DNA of 64,000 nt, taken from the NCBI GenBank assembly GCA_963815495.1, contig CAWFGW010000033.1, forward strand, positions 1 through 64,000. The letters are read 5' to 3'. Below, piece after piece: positions 1-9,382 of this stretch (positions within the stretch are counted from its first letter, which is position 1; every line of letters starts with the position of its first letter). A program made the translations under genes and the position numbers. The DNA comes from CAWFGW01 sp963815495 (GTDB taxonomy: Bacteria; Bacteroidota; Bacteroidia; Cytophagales; JAAEPT01). A model generated the notes under the pieces. It was not told the origin of the DNA. It made no database searches and saw nothing but the letters and a program-made list of their open reading frames with translations.

Positions 1-63
1 GGCAGTGCTGAAGCAAAAAAATATAAGCAGAAACCAGGTACTATTTTTAATTCCTTCTTTCAC
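1..63 (-). CDS. Start of a secreted or outer-membrane protein (cut by window edge)
   Basis: An open frame begins at a GTG at 63-61 (a TTG at 69-67 is also in frame, and a stop lies just upstream at 75-73) and runs out of the window. The first 21 residues read MKEGIKNSTWFLLIFF followed by CFSTA, which looks like a signal peptide: a few charged residues and then a hydrophobic stretch. It follows the HTTM gene by about 10 bases, so it should be in the same operon. In related Bacteroidota the gene next to imelysin, DUF4856 and HTTM genes is often a TonB-dependent receptor, so that is the first guess, but nothing in these 63 bases proves it. The start codon is uncertain. Confidence 0.5.
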   Translation of the reverse strand, partial: MKEGIKNSTWFLLIFFCFSTA

Positions 64-72
64 AACCAACCA

Positions 73-1390
73 TTATTCCTTTAAAACCCATTTTTTTGAT
101 GCAAAGGTATCCTTTTCTTTCATTAGGTCAACCTCTGGGTCGATTAGTAATCGACTTAGACGAGCGTTTAATGTCACATAGGTTTCTACTCGCACTTCAG
201 GTTTGTAAGACGCCCCTTTCCTCATAATAATTGCCAAGAAAATGTGCGAACTGTAGAATCATATCGGGCTGAAAAGCCATTTGTTTTTCTTGGTGTGCGT
301 TCAAAAACTCATTATTGACAACGATGCCTTCTCTCCCCGTATTGGTGTCTTTTACATAGAAGGTTGCCGTTCCAGCTTTTTCCATCAACATTACGCGCCA
401 CGAATAGCGATAGCCTTCTTCGGTCCAAAACAGATTACCATCATAGAACAAACATCTCCATGGAAACAGAAGTTGGAAAGTGCAATAGATAGCAAGAAAA
501 GTATTTAATACGACATGATTAGTTGAGTTAAGTATTGGTCTCTCCAGTTCGTTGAAAGGTAAAAATCTTCTTAGAAAAGTTAAAAATCTCTGGTGCCAAT
601 TATCAGAAAAGAAAATGAGTGTAACTCCCATCATCACCAATGGGAAAACACCAATTTGAAATAAAAATCCGGTGAGTGCATGAAACACTACTACCGTGAT
701 ATAAGCCCAGATACGTGTTTTTTTATTTAATAAAAAAAACACAATAAAGCAGTCGTACAACATGCCTAACCACGAAAAGGCATACGGGGTGATTTTCCAG
801 GTAAATAGTTCACCTATAAGGGGCATCGTGTCGTGTGCTGGTAGCCATATTTTTAGAGGAAGCGCTTTTATCAACCAATCATGGTTTAATTTTGCGAGTC
901 CTGCATACACATACAAAAAGCTGATTTGAAATTTAAATATAAGAATAGCCCATTGGGGTACTTTAGCATTTTTTGGGGCTGCTAAAATGGATGAATCAGC
1001 AGGAATCACGCACAGTAATAAACAAACGAGACTTACAAAATAGTAGTGGTTAAGGTAATAAGTGAGGTCAATAAGTTCGGTGTAAGTAAAACTCAAAAAA
1101 AGGAGAATAGCAGCTATTCTATACGTTATTCCTCGAAGAAACATAACGCCAGTCGCTGAAGCTATCATCAATATATGAACAGCATACATTCCAGTGACAG
1201 AAAGCGGTTTTACCCATTCAAAACCCCAATAGCTAAAGTGGAAAACAGGGTCGGTGTAGTGATCTTCAATCCACCCTAAGTACATGAACCGCACCGTGCT
1301 AATTATCATCAACGCTCCAAAAACAATTTTAAAACTGAGCAAGGGGGCAGCTGAGACAGGTTTGTGAATGTAAGTAGTTAGAGGTTTCAA
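73..1390 (-). pseudogene. HTTM-domain membrane protein, frameshifted near its C-terminus
   Basis: The frame from 1390 encodes 397 residues with several hydrophobic segments and resembles HTTM proteins (horizontally transferred transmembrane domain, related to vitamin-K-dependent gamma-carboxylase). It stops at 199-197 just after GNYYEERG. In the next frame the coding continues without a stop to TAA at 75-73, reading SYKPEVRVETYVTLNARL and then LLIDPEVDL and KKWVLKE, which looks like the usual conserved end of this family. The switch lies in an AAAGGGG run at 213-219 (minus strand), which has one base too many for an intact frame. This is either a real disabling mutation or a sequencing error in a homopolymer. 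The gene lies downstream of imelysin and DUF4856 genes on the same strand. The substrate in bacteria is unknown. Confidence 0.8.
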
Positions 1391-1624
1391 TGTTACAAGG
1401 TTTCTGAGTTGAAAGGTTTTGAAGCTATAGCTATTGATTGAAAATTTCAGCTCGCAGATTTTGAATTCTCTTATTTTAGTTTGAAGGGTTCGGTTTATTC
1501 TGTTATAAGGTTAAAGATTTCGAAGTCATATTTCACCTTTCTACCTTATTCTTCTACTTTTTTGTCTTGTTTCTTGACTCTCAACAGCTTTGTTTACCTT
1601 CTTATTTTAAGTCTTGTCTCTAAA
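1391..1624. other. Intergenic stretch of short word-like repeats
   Basis: This 234-base gap between two genes of one probable operon holds no convincing gene. On the minus strand it contains short imperfect repeats of the type CAAGAAACAAGAC and AACCTTGTAACATTGAAACC, similar in style to the repetitive spacers at 12.7-12.9 kb and 62.0 kb. No terminator hairpin was seen. Confidence 0.4.
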
Positions 1625-2734
1625 TTAGTCACCATCCCCACTACTGTAAGTAATTGAAATTCCTAGTTTAGAACTCATTTCGCTTTTGAAAAAGCGGGTA
1701 TGTTTTTGAAGTTCAACACGAAAGTTTTCAATAGGCTGTGAGTTGTTTTGAATTTGCTCAGACAAAGAAGGGGTGAAGGGAATTGCTTGTAATGAGTTTT
1801 TTACATTTGTTAATTGTGTTTCTGTTGAAGCAATCAATTCTGGTCCTCCTTCTACTGTTTCTAAATATTCTTTAAACCCGAGATCTGATGAACCGGTTTT
1901 TGAGGTGCCGTAGTAGATGTTTTCGATGGCGGTAAGATGTGCTTTTAATAGCTCAATACTTTTGCCCGAATAATAGGCTTCTACAAGTTGTGGTTCTACG
2001 GTTGTTTGTCCAGGTCGTTTACCCATAGGTAGTTCGATTTTTACATTTTTGATAGTTTCGAAACTGAACACAAATTCGTTATATAATTGTGAAGTGCTAC
2101 TTCCCGCATCAGTTCCAGTATTGGATACAAATTCTTTGAAGTATTCACCATTCCAAGCATCAGAAACAGTTTTTACACGACTCTGAATATCGTTTACAAT
2201 ATTTGTGAGATAGACTTTTCTATTTTCACTTTCCTCAAATTTTGTTATAAGAGACACATCGTCACCATTCAAATCGAACAATAGATATTCTATAGCTAAG
2301 AAACCTCTAGTACTTCTATTAAACAAGTCTATGGAAGTGTTTCCATTATTTATAGCGGATTCTATTTTCTCAGTAGATGCAGGGAAAGTAGCTATTTCTA
2401 CACTCAAGCTTTTGTTAAGTCCTTCTGGACCTGCGGGACCGAAATTGTAGGCATTGGCATATTGCCACGTTTTGTAAGTTTCTAGCCAAGCTTCTTGTGA
2501 AGCATTCAGTGTGGTGAGAGTAGGGGTTGCTATAAAGGAATCTGTCGCTGTTTTTAAGGAGGCTATTTTTGCTGACAAATCGTTAAAGGAGGGTTTTATA
2601 AGGTTTTCCGCATAGTTACGAAGCATGGCACCTCGGTCAAAGTTAGGATCATTGTCACCCTCATTATCACTACAAGCAAAAAAGAGACCTGTACATAAGG
2701 CAAAGAAAATGGGAAGAAGTGCTTTAGTTTTCAT
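1625..2734 (-). CDS. Imelysin-like (M75) lipoprotein
   Basis: The 369-residue protein has a lipoprotein signal with a candidate lipid-modified Cys21 (FFACSDN), then a mostly helical domain of the imelysin/insulin-cleaving peptidase type. Imelysins carry a GxHxxE motif linked to iron or metal binding. Here the matching position is GFLAIE (about residues 144-149), so the histidine is replaced by leucine, as in imelysin-like proteins that are not thought to be peptidases. It lies between a DUF4856 lipoprotein and an HTTM gene, an arrangement seen in Bacteroidota iron-uptake loci. The likely role is a surface or periplasmic component of iron acquisition. That role is inferred from family and context. 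Confidence 0.8.
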   Translation of the reverse strand: MKTKALLPIFFALCTGLFFACSDNEGDNDPNFDRGAMLRNYAENLIKPSFNDLSAKIASLKTATDSFIATPTLTTLNASQEAWLETYKTWQYANAYNFGPAGPEGLNKSLSVEIATFPASTEKIESAINNGNTSIDLFNRSTRGFLAIEYLLFDLNGDDVSLITKFEESENRKVYLTNIVNDIQSRVKTVSDAWNGEYFKEFVSNTGTDAGSSTSQLYNEFVFSFETIKNVKIELPMGKRPGQTTVEPQLVEAYYSGKSIELLKAHLTAIENIYYGTSKTGSSDLGFKEYLETVEGGPELIASTETQLTNVKNSLQAIPFTPSLSEQIQNNSQPIENFRVELQKHTRFFKSEMSSKLGISITYSSGDGD

Positions 2735-2815
2735 CTGTTGTGTTAAATGGTATGTAAAGACAAAACACAGCCGATGCGTTATCGTTTGTGTTTTGAGTCT
2801 AATATTAATAAATAA

Positions 2816-3907
2816 TTAATTTCTTTTATGCTCAGAAGGGTTTAGACCATAAACGGCAGCTACTTCGTCAATTGCTAGCAACAAGTTACCTAGTTTGGTT
2901 TCATTTTGGAATATTTCCATTGGATTACCATCATGTCCAACAGTAGTGGTGTTGTGTTTGGTTAAAATAGATTCCAATTGTGTGTCTGTGATTTTAGTAC
3001 CTTCTACGCCATAGAAACCGATTAATATACCCACGCTTTCTGACCAAGCGTGACAACCGCTAGGCTCTACGTTACCATCAGCAGTTGAAGTAAAATAATC
3101 GTGTACATCGTAGGTGTAGTAAATCACCTGCGCTGCCAAACCTTCTTCCCAAAGCAATAGGATTTGGTTGACTGCTGCTACTTTTTCTGCCTCTACATTT
3201 TGATTGATGGCTGCTTGTGCTCTACGGAACTCGTAGTTAATCAATTCATGATATGTTTTACCGTCTTTTTTACGGCTTTTAGTGTATTTCGCTGATAAGT
3301 CAGTTTCTGAAAAGTCAGGGTTAGAACCATACAAGTTCAACGCTGCATCCAAATCTGCTTGTGTCACTGCTGAAGGTACTGCAAAAAGCGAGTTTTTCAC
3401 GTGATTAAAACTCACACCACCGAAAGAACCTTTCACGATTAGTTGCTCAATTTCTATCCCTTTTCCGTTGAATACATAGCTTGGACCATTGCCTCCATTA
3501 GGGGTAGCACTTAAGTCATTCCAATCAATGTCTATTCCGTCAGCGGCTGCTTTTGTATTGGTCTGATACTTTTCAAATAAACTGTCTAAAGTAGTTTTAA
3601 AAGCAGTACTAGCAATAGACATCGCTGAAGGAGTACCTACATTGTAGTCTTCTTCCAACGCAGTTTTTGTGATTTCGACAACAGTGCCTTTAGAAGGGCG
3701 GTTGTTACCCAATTTAGTAATCAAATCTTTTTGACTTTGGCTGGCTTCTGCTGCTTTAGTAGGGTTAGCATCAAAATCAGCATCGTAGGTGTCGGCTACG
3801 GTAAGTGTTGGTGTTTCTTCTTCGGGTTCTTTGTCATCGCCACATGAAGTGAAAAGTAACTGGCTGCTCATCAGAACAGCTAAAAGGAGTAGGTTAATTT
3901 TTTTCAT
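2816..3907 (-). CDS. DUF4856-type lipoprotein
   Basis: The 363-residue protein has a lipoprotein signal peptide (candidate Cys22 in FTSCGDD) and a low-complexity acidic linker, followed by a domain I recognise as DUF4856, found in Bacteroidota beside imelysin genes. It is the first gene of a minus-strand run continuing into imelysin (81-base gap) and HTTM. A good Bacteroidota promoter lies just upstream (3935-3966), and a perfect palindrome lies further up (4001-4020). The function is unknown. The context suggests iron- or metal-regulated uptake, as a partner of the imelysin-like protein. Confidence 0.8.
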   Translation of the reverse strand: MKKINLLLLAVLMSSQLLFTSCGDDKEPEEETPTLTVADTYDADFDANPTKAAEASQSQKDLITKLGNNRPSKGTVVEITKTALEEDYNVGTPSAMSIASTAFKTTLDSLFEKYQTNTKAAADGIDIDWNDLSATPNGGNGPSYVFNGKGIEIEQLIVKGSFGGVSFNHVKNSLFAVPSAVTQADLDAALNLYGSNPDFSETDLSAKYTKSRKKDGKTYHELINYEFRRAQAAINQNVEAEKVAAVNQILLLWEEGLAAQVIYYTYDVHDYFTSTADGNVEPSGCHAWSESVGILIGFYGVEGTKITDTQLESILTKHNTTTVGHDGNPMEIFQNETKLGNLLLAIDEVAAVYGLNPSEHKRN

Positions 3908-3934
3908 TTTTATTTAGATTGATTATAAACAATG

Positions 3935-3966
3935 CAAACCTAATACACTTGGTTGGAAGCGGCAAA
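3935..3966 (-). promoter_or_regulatory. Bacteroidota sigma-A type promoter of the DUF4856-imelysin operon
   Basis: On the minus strand TTTG (3966-3963) is followed after 20 bases by TAGGTTTG (3942-3935), a close match to the Bacteroidota -33 TTG and -7 TAnnTTTG boxes with normal spacing. The start codon at 3907 follows about 28 bases downstream. Confidence 0.75.
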
Positions 3967-4000
3967 CTTTATTTAGATTAATTTTAAATAGAAGTAAAAA

Positions 4001-4020
4001 TATACCCTCATGAGGGTATA
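4001..4020. promoter_or_regulatory. Perfect 20-bp palindrome, possible operator
   Basis: TATACCCTCATGAGGGTATA is a perfect inverted repeat. It sits 35 bp upstream of the -33 box of the DUF4856 promoter, next to but separate from the terminator of the GH5 gene. It has no loop and no U-run of its own, so a dimeric regulator site is more likely than a terminator. It does not match the Fur-box consensus. The regulator is unknown. Confidence 0.45.
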
Positions 4021-4021
4021 T

Positions 4022-4057
4022 AAAAAAAGGCAGGCTAATTCGTTTTAGCCTGCCTTT
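4022..4057 (-). terminator. Rho-independent terminator of the GH5 gene
   Basis: The 13-base arms 4026-4038 and 4045-4057 (AAAGGCAGGCTAA and its complement) form a perfect stem with a 6-base loop. On the minus strand the stem is followed by a run of T. It lies 24 bases after the stop codon of the GH5 gene. Confidence 0.85.
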
Positions 4058-4080
4058 AGTAATAAGTAGAAAACGTTAGA

Positions 4081-7000
4081 TTAGTTTTTCACCACCTTAA
4101 TCACTTGTGAATTCACCCGTAGGAAATAAACACCGCTGCTTAAAGCTTGGAGATCAACCTGATTTTCAGAACCAGACGAAACTTCAAAACCAAGGGCATT
4201 TACTAATGTCCATGTTCCTGAGATAGTACCTTGAATCATCAAGTAGTCATTCACTGGATTAGGGAAGGTGATTATTTCATCTATTCCAACACCACTTGAT
4301 GTCCCCACTAAAATATCCTTCAATATAAAATCGATATAATCAATGTTGAAGTCTGGACCATCAACTACGAGTGTCAACACATGGTTCCCTTCAGGAAGGG
4401 TAATCAAATCGGTAGTAACCAAGGTGTATGTTTGCCATCCACCCGTAGCTGTTGTTAAGCTTTGATTAGTACCAGTAATAGTTTCTCCATCCAACTCAAG
4501 ATGCCAAGCACCAAGGGTTCTTTCTGAAGCCACTCTAAACTCAATGTTATACGTTCCTGTGTATTCGATGTCTACTGTATAGTTAATCCATTCGCCAGTA
4601 GTGGTATATCCTACATTATAGTTACCCGCTGTACCTTCAACAAAAACACCTTCATCTGTTCTAAAGCTTCCTGCAGGTTGATCTGGAGTAATATCGTTAT
4701 AAGCTGTTCCTTGTCCACCTTCATCAAAAAATTCCACTTGAACTTTACCTGGAATAGCTTGTGGTTGACCATTGTATGGGTCGCCTACACAGGCTTCTAA
4801 ACCAGTATTTCCACCAACACATTCATCACAGTTATCAAGGTAAGCGTCTCCGTCAATTACTCCATTACAATCAATTGAGCATCCTTCAGCTACACCACAA
4901 CCACAAAGACCTGGTGCTATTTTGTTAGCATCATTTGGACAACCGTCTTCACCGTTTGGTGTGCCGTCTTCATCATCGTCTAGTTGTGAGTTGGCACAAC
5001 CTTCAGCATTTACTGTTTCACCAGAAGGAGTATTTGGGCAAATATCATCTGCATTTACAACACCATCTTCATCATCATCTTTATTCAATTGATCATCAGA
5101 ACAACCCGCGTTATTTACAGTTGCCCCTGAAGCTGTTCCCGGACATTGGTCGTTTTTATTCAATACACCATCATTGTCCTCATCTAATTGTGAGTCGCTA
5201 CATCCTTGCGCATTAGCTGTTTCACCAGCAGGTGTTGCAGGACACTCGTCATCGGTGTTTGGCACCCCATCTTCATCATCATCAGCAGTTGTCGCATCAC
5301 AACCAACACTATTCACCGTAGTGTTGGCTGGTGTGTTCGGACATTTATCATCGGCATCAGAAACACCATCCTCATCCTCATCTAGTTGATAAGCGGCACA
5401 ACCATCAGCATCGACCGTGTTACCTGGTAATGTAAATCGGCATTCATCGTTTTCTTCTCTAACACCATCGTTATCATCATCACGTGTTTCTTCACATGAT
5501 TTAGCAATGCTTTCGTCATAACCAACACTGAGGTTGTCAATTTTCCATATACCAGTAAATTCTGGTCTTGACCAAGTAGCTCCAGCTCCTGGATTACAGA
5601 ACATAATTATTTTTGTCACTTTGGTAAAATCAAATTCTGTGTATACACATGGCTGGCAAGGATCACCTGTAGGACCATAATATACATTTGTACCATCTGT
5701 AAAATCAAAAGAAACAGTGGCCCAAGTATTTGTCTTGACTAATTGTCTATGATCATTTTCTAGGGCATCAGAATTGATCACGTTACCATCTGCATCTTCG
5801 ATTTGAATTCTAAATAATACATCTGTAGCTGAATACCCTCCTGTAGGTTCAAACCTTAAATCCATTTCGATTTCTTTTTTAGCGCTCATGTCAAATTGCA
5901 CTAAGCGGCCATCTTCTTCTTCTTCTCCAAAAGAGATACCCATAGCAGCATAGTCTGGATCCGCACTAGTCGTTTCTATTACTAACTCACCGTCTTCTAC
6001 TTTTGAATAATAAACAGGGCTTTCTCCTACTTCTGAATTCCACGCAAACACATTGGCATAGACAAAGTCAAAGTCGGAACGCACATAATTTTGAACGTTG
6101 TTAAAACCCATACATACATTACTGATAAAATCGTTTGCTATTTCACAACCAACAGCATTTACAACTGCTCCTTGAGGGGATGCTGGGCAGTTATCTAATT
6201 GATTTACGACACCATCGCCATCATCATCGCTTTCATTCACACATCCTTGTGCATCAACAAATGAATTGGCTGGTGTTCCAGGACATTGGTCCTCACCATT
6301 GGTTACACCATCACCATCACTATCACCAGCTGCTGCACAAACGGAGAAGTTGTCACCACTTTTTAATTTATTAAAAATATAATTTCCAGCGGTTGTTCTG
6401 TTGTCCCAGCTATTGCTTTGGCATGAGCCAGGTTTTAAAGTAGATGCCGCTTCATCTTTGTCTACAAAAGACCAGTTACAATGGCTGATTTTTTGACCTG
6501 AAGCATTGTTTAACAGGTTTAACCAAGTATCTGAATTTCCTTGATTGAAACCACCATTCCCTGATGCATCTACCGAACCCCACTCTGACACAAAAATCGG
6601 AATTTTTGATGCAGCACCTGCGACATCATTTTGCCAGTAATGTGTATTAGCATAAAAGTGAACAGTATACATCACGTTTTTTGCGTTGGCTCCAGTAATA
6701 GGGTTGGCCGCAGCATCTTGAGGTTTACTACACCACTCTGGTGTACCTACTAAAATAATTCCATTAGGATCATTTGCTCTGATCAAAGGAATGATTTCGT
6801 TGGCATAGTCTTTAATTGTACCCCAACTTACACCACCGTTTGGTTCATTACAGATTTCATACAAAACATGTCTTCGGTTTTTGTATCGCTGAGACATGTT
6901 CGAGAAAAAAGTTCGTGCTGCTCCAATATGTTTGAAAGGATTGTTGTCTTTCAGGATGTGCCAGTCAATAATAATGTACATACCATTTTCTTCTGCCAAA

Positions 7001-7335
7001 TCCACCATGCCGTCAATCCAGTTATTCCAGAAGGTACGATCACCGTTGATGTATCCTTGTGATTCACCTAAATCTTCGGTGTACATGGCTAGTCGAATGA
7101 CATCCGAACCCCATTCATTTGCCATGGCAGCAACAGCGCTAGATTTATAGCAGTTTTGATGTGCCATTGGAGCATGGGTGCTTAAACCTCGTAGTTGTAC
7201 GGGGTCACCACATTGGTTGCTTAATTGGTTGCCAATCACCTGAAGGCGACCGTTAGATAGCAGGGCATTTTGCTGCCCGAAACTAAAAATTACTGATAAA
7301 CCCAGTAAACTAAAGAGTAGTATATGTTTTTTCAT
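4081..7335 (-). CDS. Secreted GH5 endoglucanase with thrombospondin-3 repeats, CBM6 and T9SS domain
   Basis: The 1084-residue protein starts with a signal peptide (MKKHILLFSLLGLSVIFSFG). Residues of about 25-330 are a GH5 cellulase-like TIM barrel: the proton donor Glu is in CNEPNG and the nucleophile Glu in FVSEWG. Then come two thrombospondin type 3 (calcium-binding DxDxDG) repeats, a beta-sandwich-like domain of about 200 residues (about 400-610), six more type 3 repeats, a CBM6-like carbohydrate-binding domain (about 860-1005) and a T9SS type A sorting domain (FPNPVNDYLMIQG to the end). It should cut beta-1,4-glucan or a related glycan at the cell surface or outside the cell. It is transcribed alone, with its own terminator. 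GH5 subfamily and exact substrate cannot be told by eye. Confidence 0.9.
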   Translation of the reverse strand: MKKHILLFSLLGLSVIFSFGQQNALLSNGRLQVIGNQLSNQCGDPVQLRGLSTHAPMAHQNCYKSSAVAAMANEWGSDVIRLAMYTEDLGESQGYINGDRTFWNNWIDGMVDLAEENGMYIIIDWHILKDNNPFKHIGAARTFFSNMSQRYKNRRHVLYEICNEPNGGVSWGTIKDYANEIIPLIRANDPNGIILVGTPEWCSKPQDAAANPITGANAKNVMYTVHFYANTHYWQNDVAGAASKIPIFVSEWGSVDASGNGGFNQGNSDTWLNLLNNASGQKISHCNWSFVDKDEAASTLKPGSCQSNSWDNRTTAGNYIFNKLKSGDNFSVCAAAGDSDGDGVTNGEDQCPGTPANSFVDAQGCVNESDDDGDGVVNQLDNCPASPQGAVVNAVGCEIANDFISNVCMGFNNVQNYVRSDFDFVYANVFAWNSEVGESPVYYSKVEDGELVIETTSADPDYAAMGISFGEEEEDGRLVQFDMSAKKEIEMDLRFEPTGGYSATDVLFRIQIEDADGNVINSDALENDHRQLVKTNTWATVSFDFTDGTNVYYGPTGDPCQPCVYTEFDFTKVTKIIMFCNPGAGATWSRPEFTGIWKIDNLSVGYDESIAKSCEETRDDDNDGVREENDECRFTLPGNTVDADGCAAYQLDEDEDGVSDADDKCPNTPANTTVNSVGCDATTADDDEDGVPNTDDECPATPAGETANAQGCSDSQLDEDNDGVLNKNDQCPGTASGATVNNAGCSDDQLNKDDDEDGVVNADDICPNTPSGETVNAEGCANSQLDDDEDGTPNGEDGCPNDANKIAPGLCGCGVAEGCSIDCNGVIDGDAYLDNCDECVGGNTGLEACVGDPYNGQPQAIPGKVQVEFFDEGGQGTAYNDITPDQPAGSFRTDEGVFVEGTAGNYNVGYTTTGEWINYTVDIEYTGTYNIEFRVASERTLGAWHLELDGETITGTNQSLTTATGGWQTYTLVTTDLITLPEGNHVLTLVVDGPDFNIDYIDFILKDILVGTSSGVGIDEIITFPNPVNDYLMIQGTISGTWTLVNALGFEVSSGSENQVDLQALSSGVYFLRVNSQVIKVVKN

Positions 7336-7742
7336 GGTTTTGAATTATCTAGTAGTTAATGAACACGGAATTTACAAAATAATATGCAAATTTCAACTTC
7401 CTAATTCTTTGAATTACAGAGGTAAGAATGTTTTTGTTGATTAAAATTGAATTTCTACTGGGATTTGATGATAAACACAGTTAAATAACACTATCTGTAA
7501 AGAGAATTTTTTGATTGAAAAAGTAGCTTAGATACAAAGTTGATTTTCAGAAATTATTGAATAAAGTATTATTTCACAAAAAAATTAAAATTTTTTTAAG
7601 TGGCAAAAAACTGATGAACGACCATATTTTTAGTATAAGATAGTTTATGTGCTCGATAAAATAAAAACATCTAATTTAACGCTTCTTTTCAACGTGTAAG
7701 ATACATAACAAAATTGCATTATTTGTAGTATATTTGCTTCAA
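7336..7742. other. Divergent promoter region, about 400 bp without genes
   Basis: This very AT-rich spacer lies between the divergent GH5 gene and the plus-strand T9SS protein. No ORF or strong hairpin is visible. A TATATTTG box at its right end probably drives the plus-strand gene. No convincing -7 box for the GH5 gene was found. Confidence 0.6.
7729..7736 (+). promoter_or_regulatory. TATATTTG -7 box just before the start codon
   Basis: This matches TAnnTTTG. The nearest in-frame ATG codons are at 7743 and 7755, so the transcript would be leaderless or have a leader of about a dozen bases. No clear -33 TTG is present at the expected distance. Confidence 0.5.
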
Positions 7743-9248
7743 ATGATTAATGTTATGCACTCCACATTTATAAAAAGTTTTGTTTTTGGAACTATCCTTT
7801 TGCTATCTAACGAATTATTTGCTGTCAACTATTACACCAAAGCTGGAGGTAATGGCTTTTGGAATACTACTAATAACTGGGTAGGTGGAGCTAAAACTGG
7901 AAACAATAGTGGAGCGAGTAAATGGGGGGCACCAAACGATACGGTTTTTATCGATCATGCTATTCAAACCACACAACAATTTAGTTTGGGGGGGCAATAC
8001 CTTATTGTTGTAATAAGAACAGGCGGTAGCCTATCCATTAATAACAATCAAAACTTAAGTATGAATGGTAGTACACTTATTGTAAATGGCGGCACCTTAA
8101 ATGTGACTAATAACTTCACTACGTTAAATCCCTCACCTATTATTATAAGGAATAATAGTGTAGTAAATGTAACTAATAACATGACAATCAATAATACAAA
8201 ACTTACTATTGAGCAAGGTTCTACATTAAATGTTGGCGGAGCATTTTCTACTGCAAATACAACAGGTAGTGTGATTAATGTTGGCGGAGACATGAATGTA
8301 GGAAATGGAATGACTCAAATTGCTGGTACTTGGAATATTGCGTCTACAGGTTCTCTTGATGTGACTGGTAACTTAACAAATGATACTGGAGGAATAACGT
8401 TTAACGTTGACGGAGATGTAACGGTGAGTGGTAATACTTCTTTTCACTCGGGCAATTTTAACATTAATTCAGGAGGAAATTTCACCAGTAGTGGTTCAGG
8501 ACAAATTGTGTTTGGTAGTGCTAATATTTCTAACAATGGGGTAATGAATTTCCCTAATGCCACAAGTCAAAACAAATGGGGCGGCACGTTTGACTGTGAC
8601 GGGTCTAATGGAACAGGTACAGTGGGGTTTGGTTCTGGGTCGTTCTGTGGAAGCACTTGTGCTAGTGGTAGTGGCGGCAGTTGTGTTGATAATGGTGCAC
8701 CTCTTCCTATTGAATTGAGACATTTTTCTGTTGCCTTAGAAAATGATAATTTCTTGTTTAGTTGGGAAACTATTATGGAGGAAAACAATGATTACTTTAC
8801 GGTAACCTATTCCTATGACTTGGTTACCTATATTGACTTGTTCGAAAAACCAGGTGCTGGTACTTCGTTTTATCCAATTTCTTATGAGGAAACTGTTCCT
8901 GCTTTTGCTTTTGAAAACACACTCTACTTTCGCTTGAAACAAACAGATTATGATGGACAATATTCTTATTCACCAATAGTGGCTGTAGGTAGTATTGCTC
9001 AATTTGACTCAGAGCTTAAAATCTATCCTAATCCGACAGAGGGCCATACACTTATTCAGTTGTCAGAGAAAAATGAAGAGACTACTACTGCTTACATTCT
9101 TTCTTCAACAACCTTAACAGTAGTAGGGACTTTTGAAATAAATAACGGTGAAGCTGTAGCAGACTTGTCGTATTTAGATAATGGAGTTTATTTTGTGCGA
9201 GTTGGAAACTCAAATCAAGCCGTGACTAAACTTTTAATTCAGAAGTAA
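7743..9248 (+). CDS. Secreted Asn/Gly-rich beta-solenoid-like protein with T9SS domain
   Basis: About 500 residues. ATG at 7743 or 7755 is preferred over the upstream TTG at 7734, because the signal peptide (MHSTFIKSFVFGTILLLSNE) begins at 7755. Residues of about 30-270 are a run of short Asn-, Thr- and Gly-rich repeats such as LNVTNNFTT, INVGGDMNVG and LDVTGNLTN, typical of a right-handed beta-helix or adhesin-like stack. A Cys/Gly/Ser-rich linker follows, then a PLPIELRHF type domain found before T9SS signals, and a C-terminal type A sorting domain (IYPNPTEG to the end). It is probably exported to the cell surface. No enzymatic motif is visible and the function is unknown. Confidence 0.8.
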   Translation: MINVMHSTFIKSFVFGTILLLSNELFAVNYYTKAGGNGFWNTTNNWVGGAKTGNNSGASKWGAPNDTVFIDHAIQTTQQFSLGGQYLIVVIRTGGSLSINNNQNLSMNGSTLIVNGGTLNVTNNFTTLNPSPIIIRNNSVVNVTNNMTINNTKLTIEQGSTLNVGGAFSTANTTGSVINVGGDMNVGNGMTQIAGTWNIASTGSLDVTGNLTNDTGGITFNVDGDVTVSGNTSFHSGNFNINSGGNFTSSGSGQIVFGSANISNNGVMNFPNATSQNKWGGTFDCDGSNGTGTVGFGSGSFCGSTCASGSGGSCVDNGAPLPIELRHFSVALENDNFLFSWETIMEENNDYFTVTYSYDLVTYIDLFEKPGAGTSFYPISYEETVPAFAFENTLYFRLKQTDYDGQYSYSPIVAVGSIAQFDSELKIYPNPTEGHTLIQLSEKNEETTTAYILSSTTLTVVGTFEINNGEAVADLSYLDNGVYFVRVGNSNQAVTKLLIQK

Positions 9249-9382
9249 ACTGTGTTTCTTTTCGAACAAGTCTTTCGTAGAGGTTAATTTTCTTTTGCTA
9301 ATGATTCTTTTGATACTAAAATGTGAGGTTATAAACTTTAAATAGACTATATACTTCTTTACAAGCTATTTTCAGACACTAT

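Noticed and set aside
4935..5389. His/Ser-rich plus-strand ORFs inside the GH5 gene
   Set aside because: They are reverse readings of the repetitive Asp-rich thrombospondin-3 repeats and not real genes.
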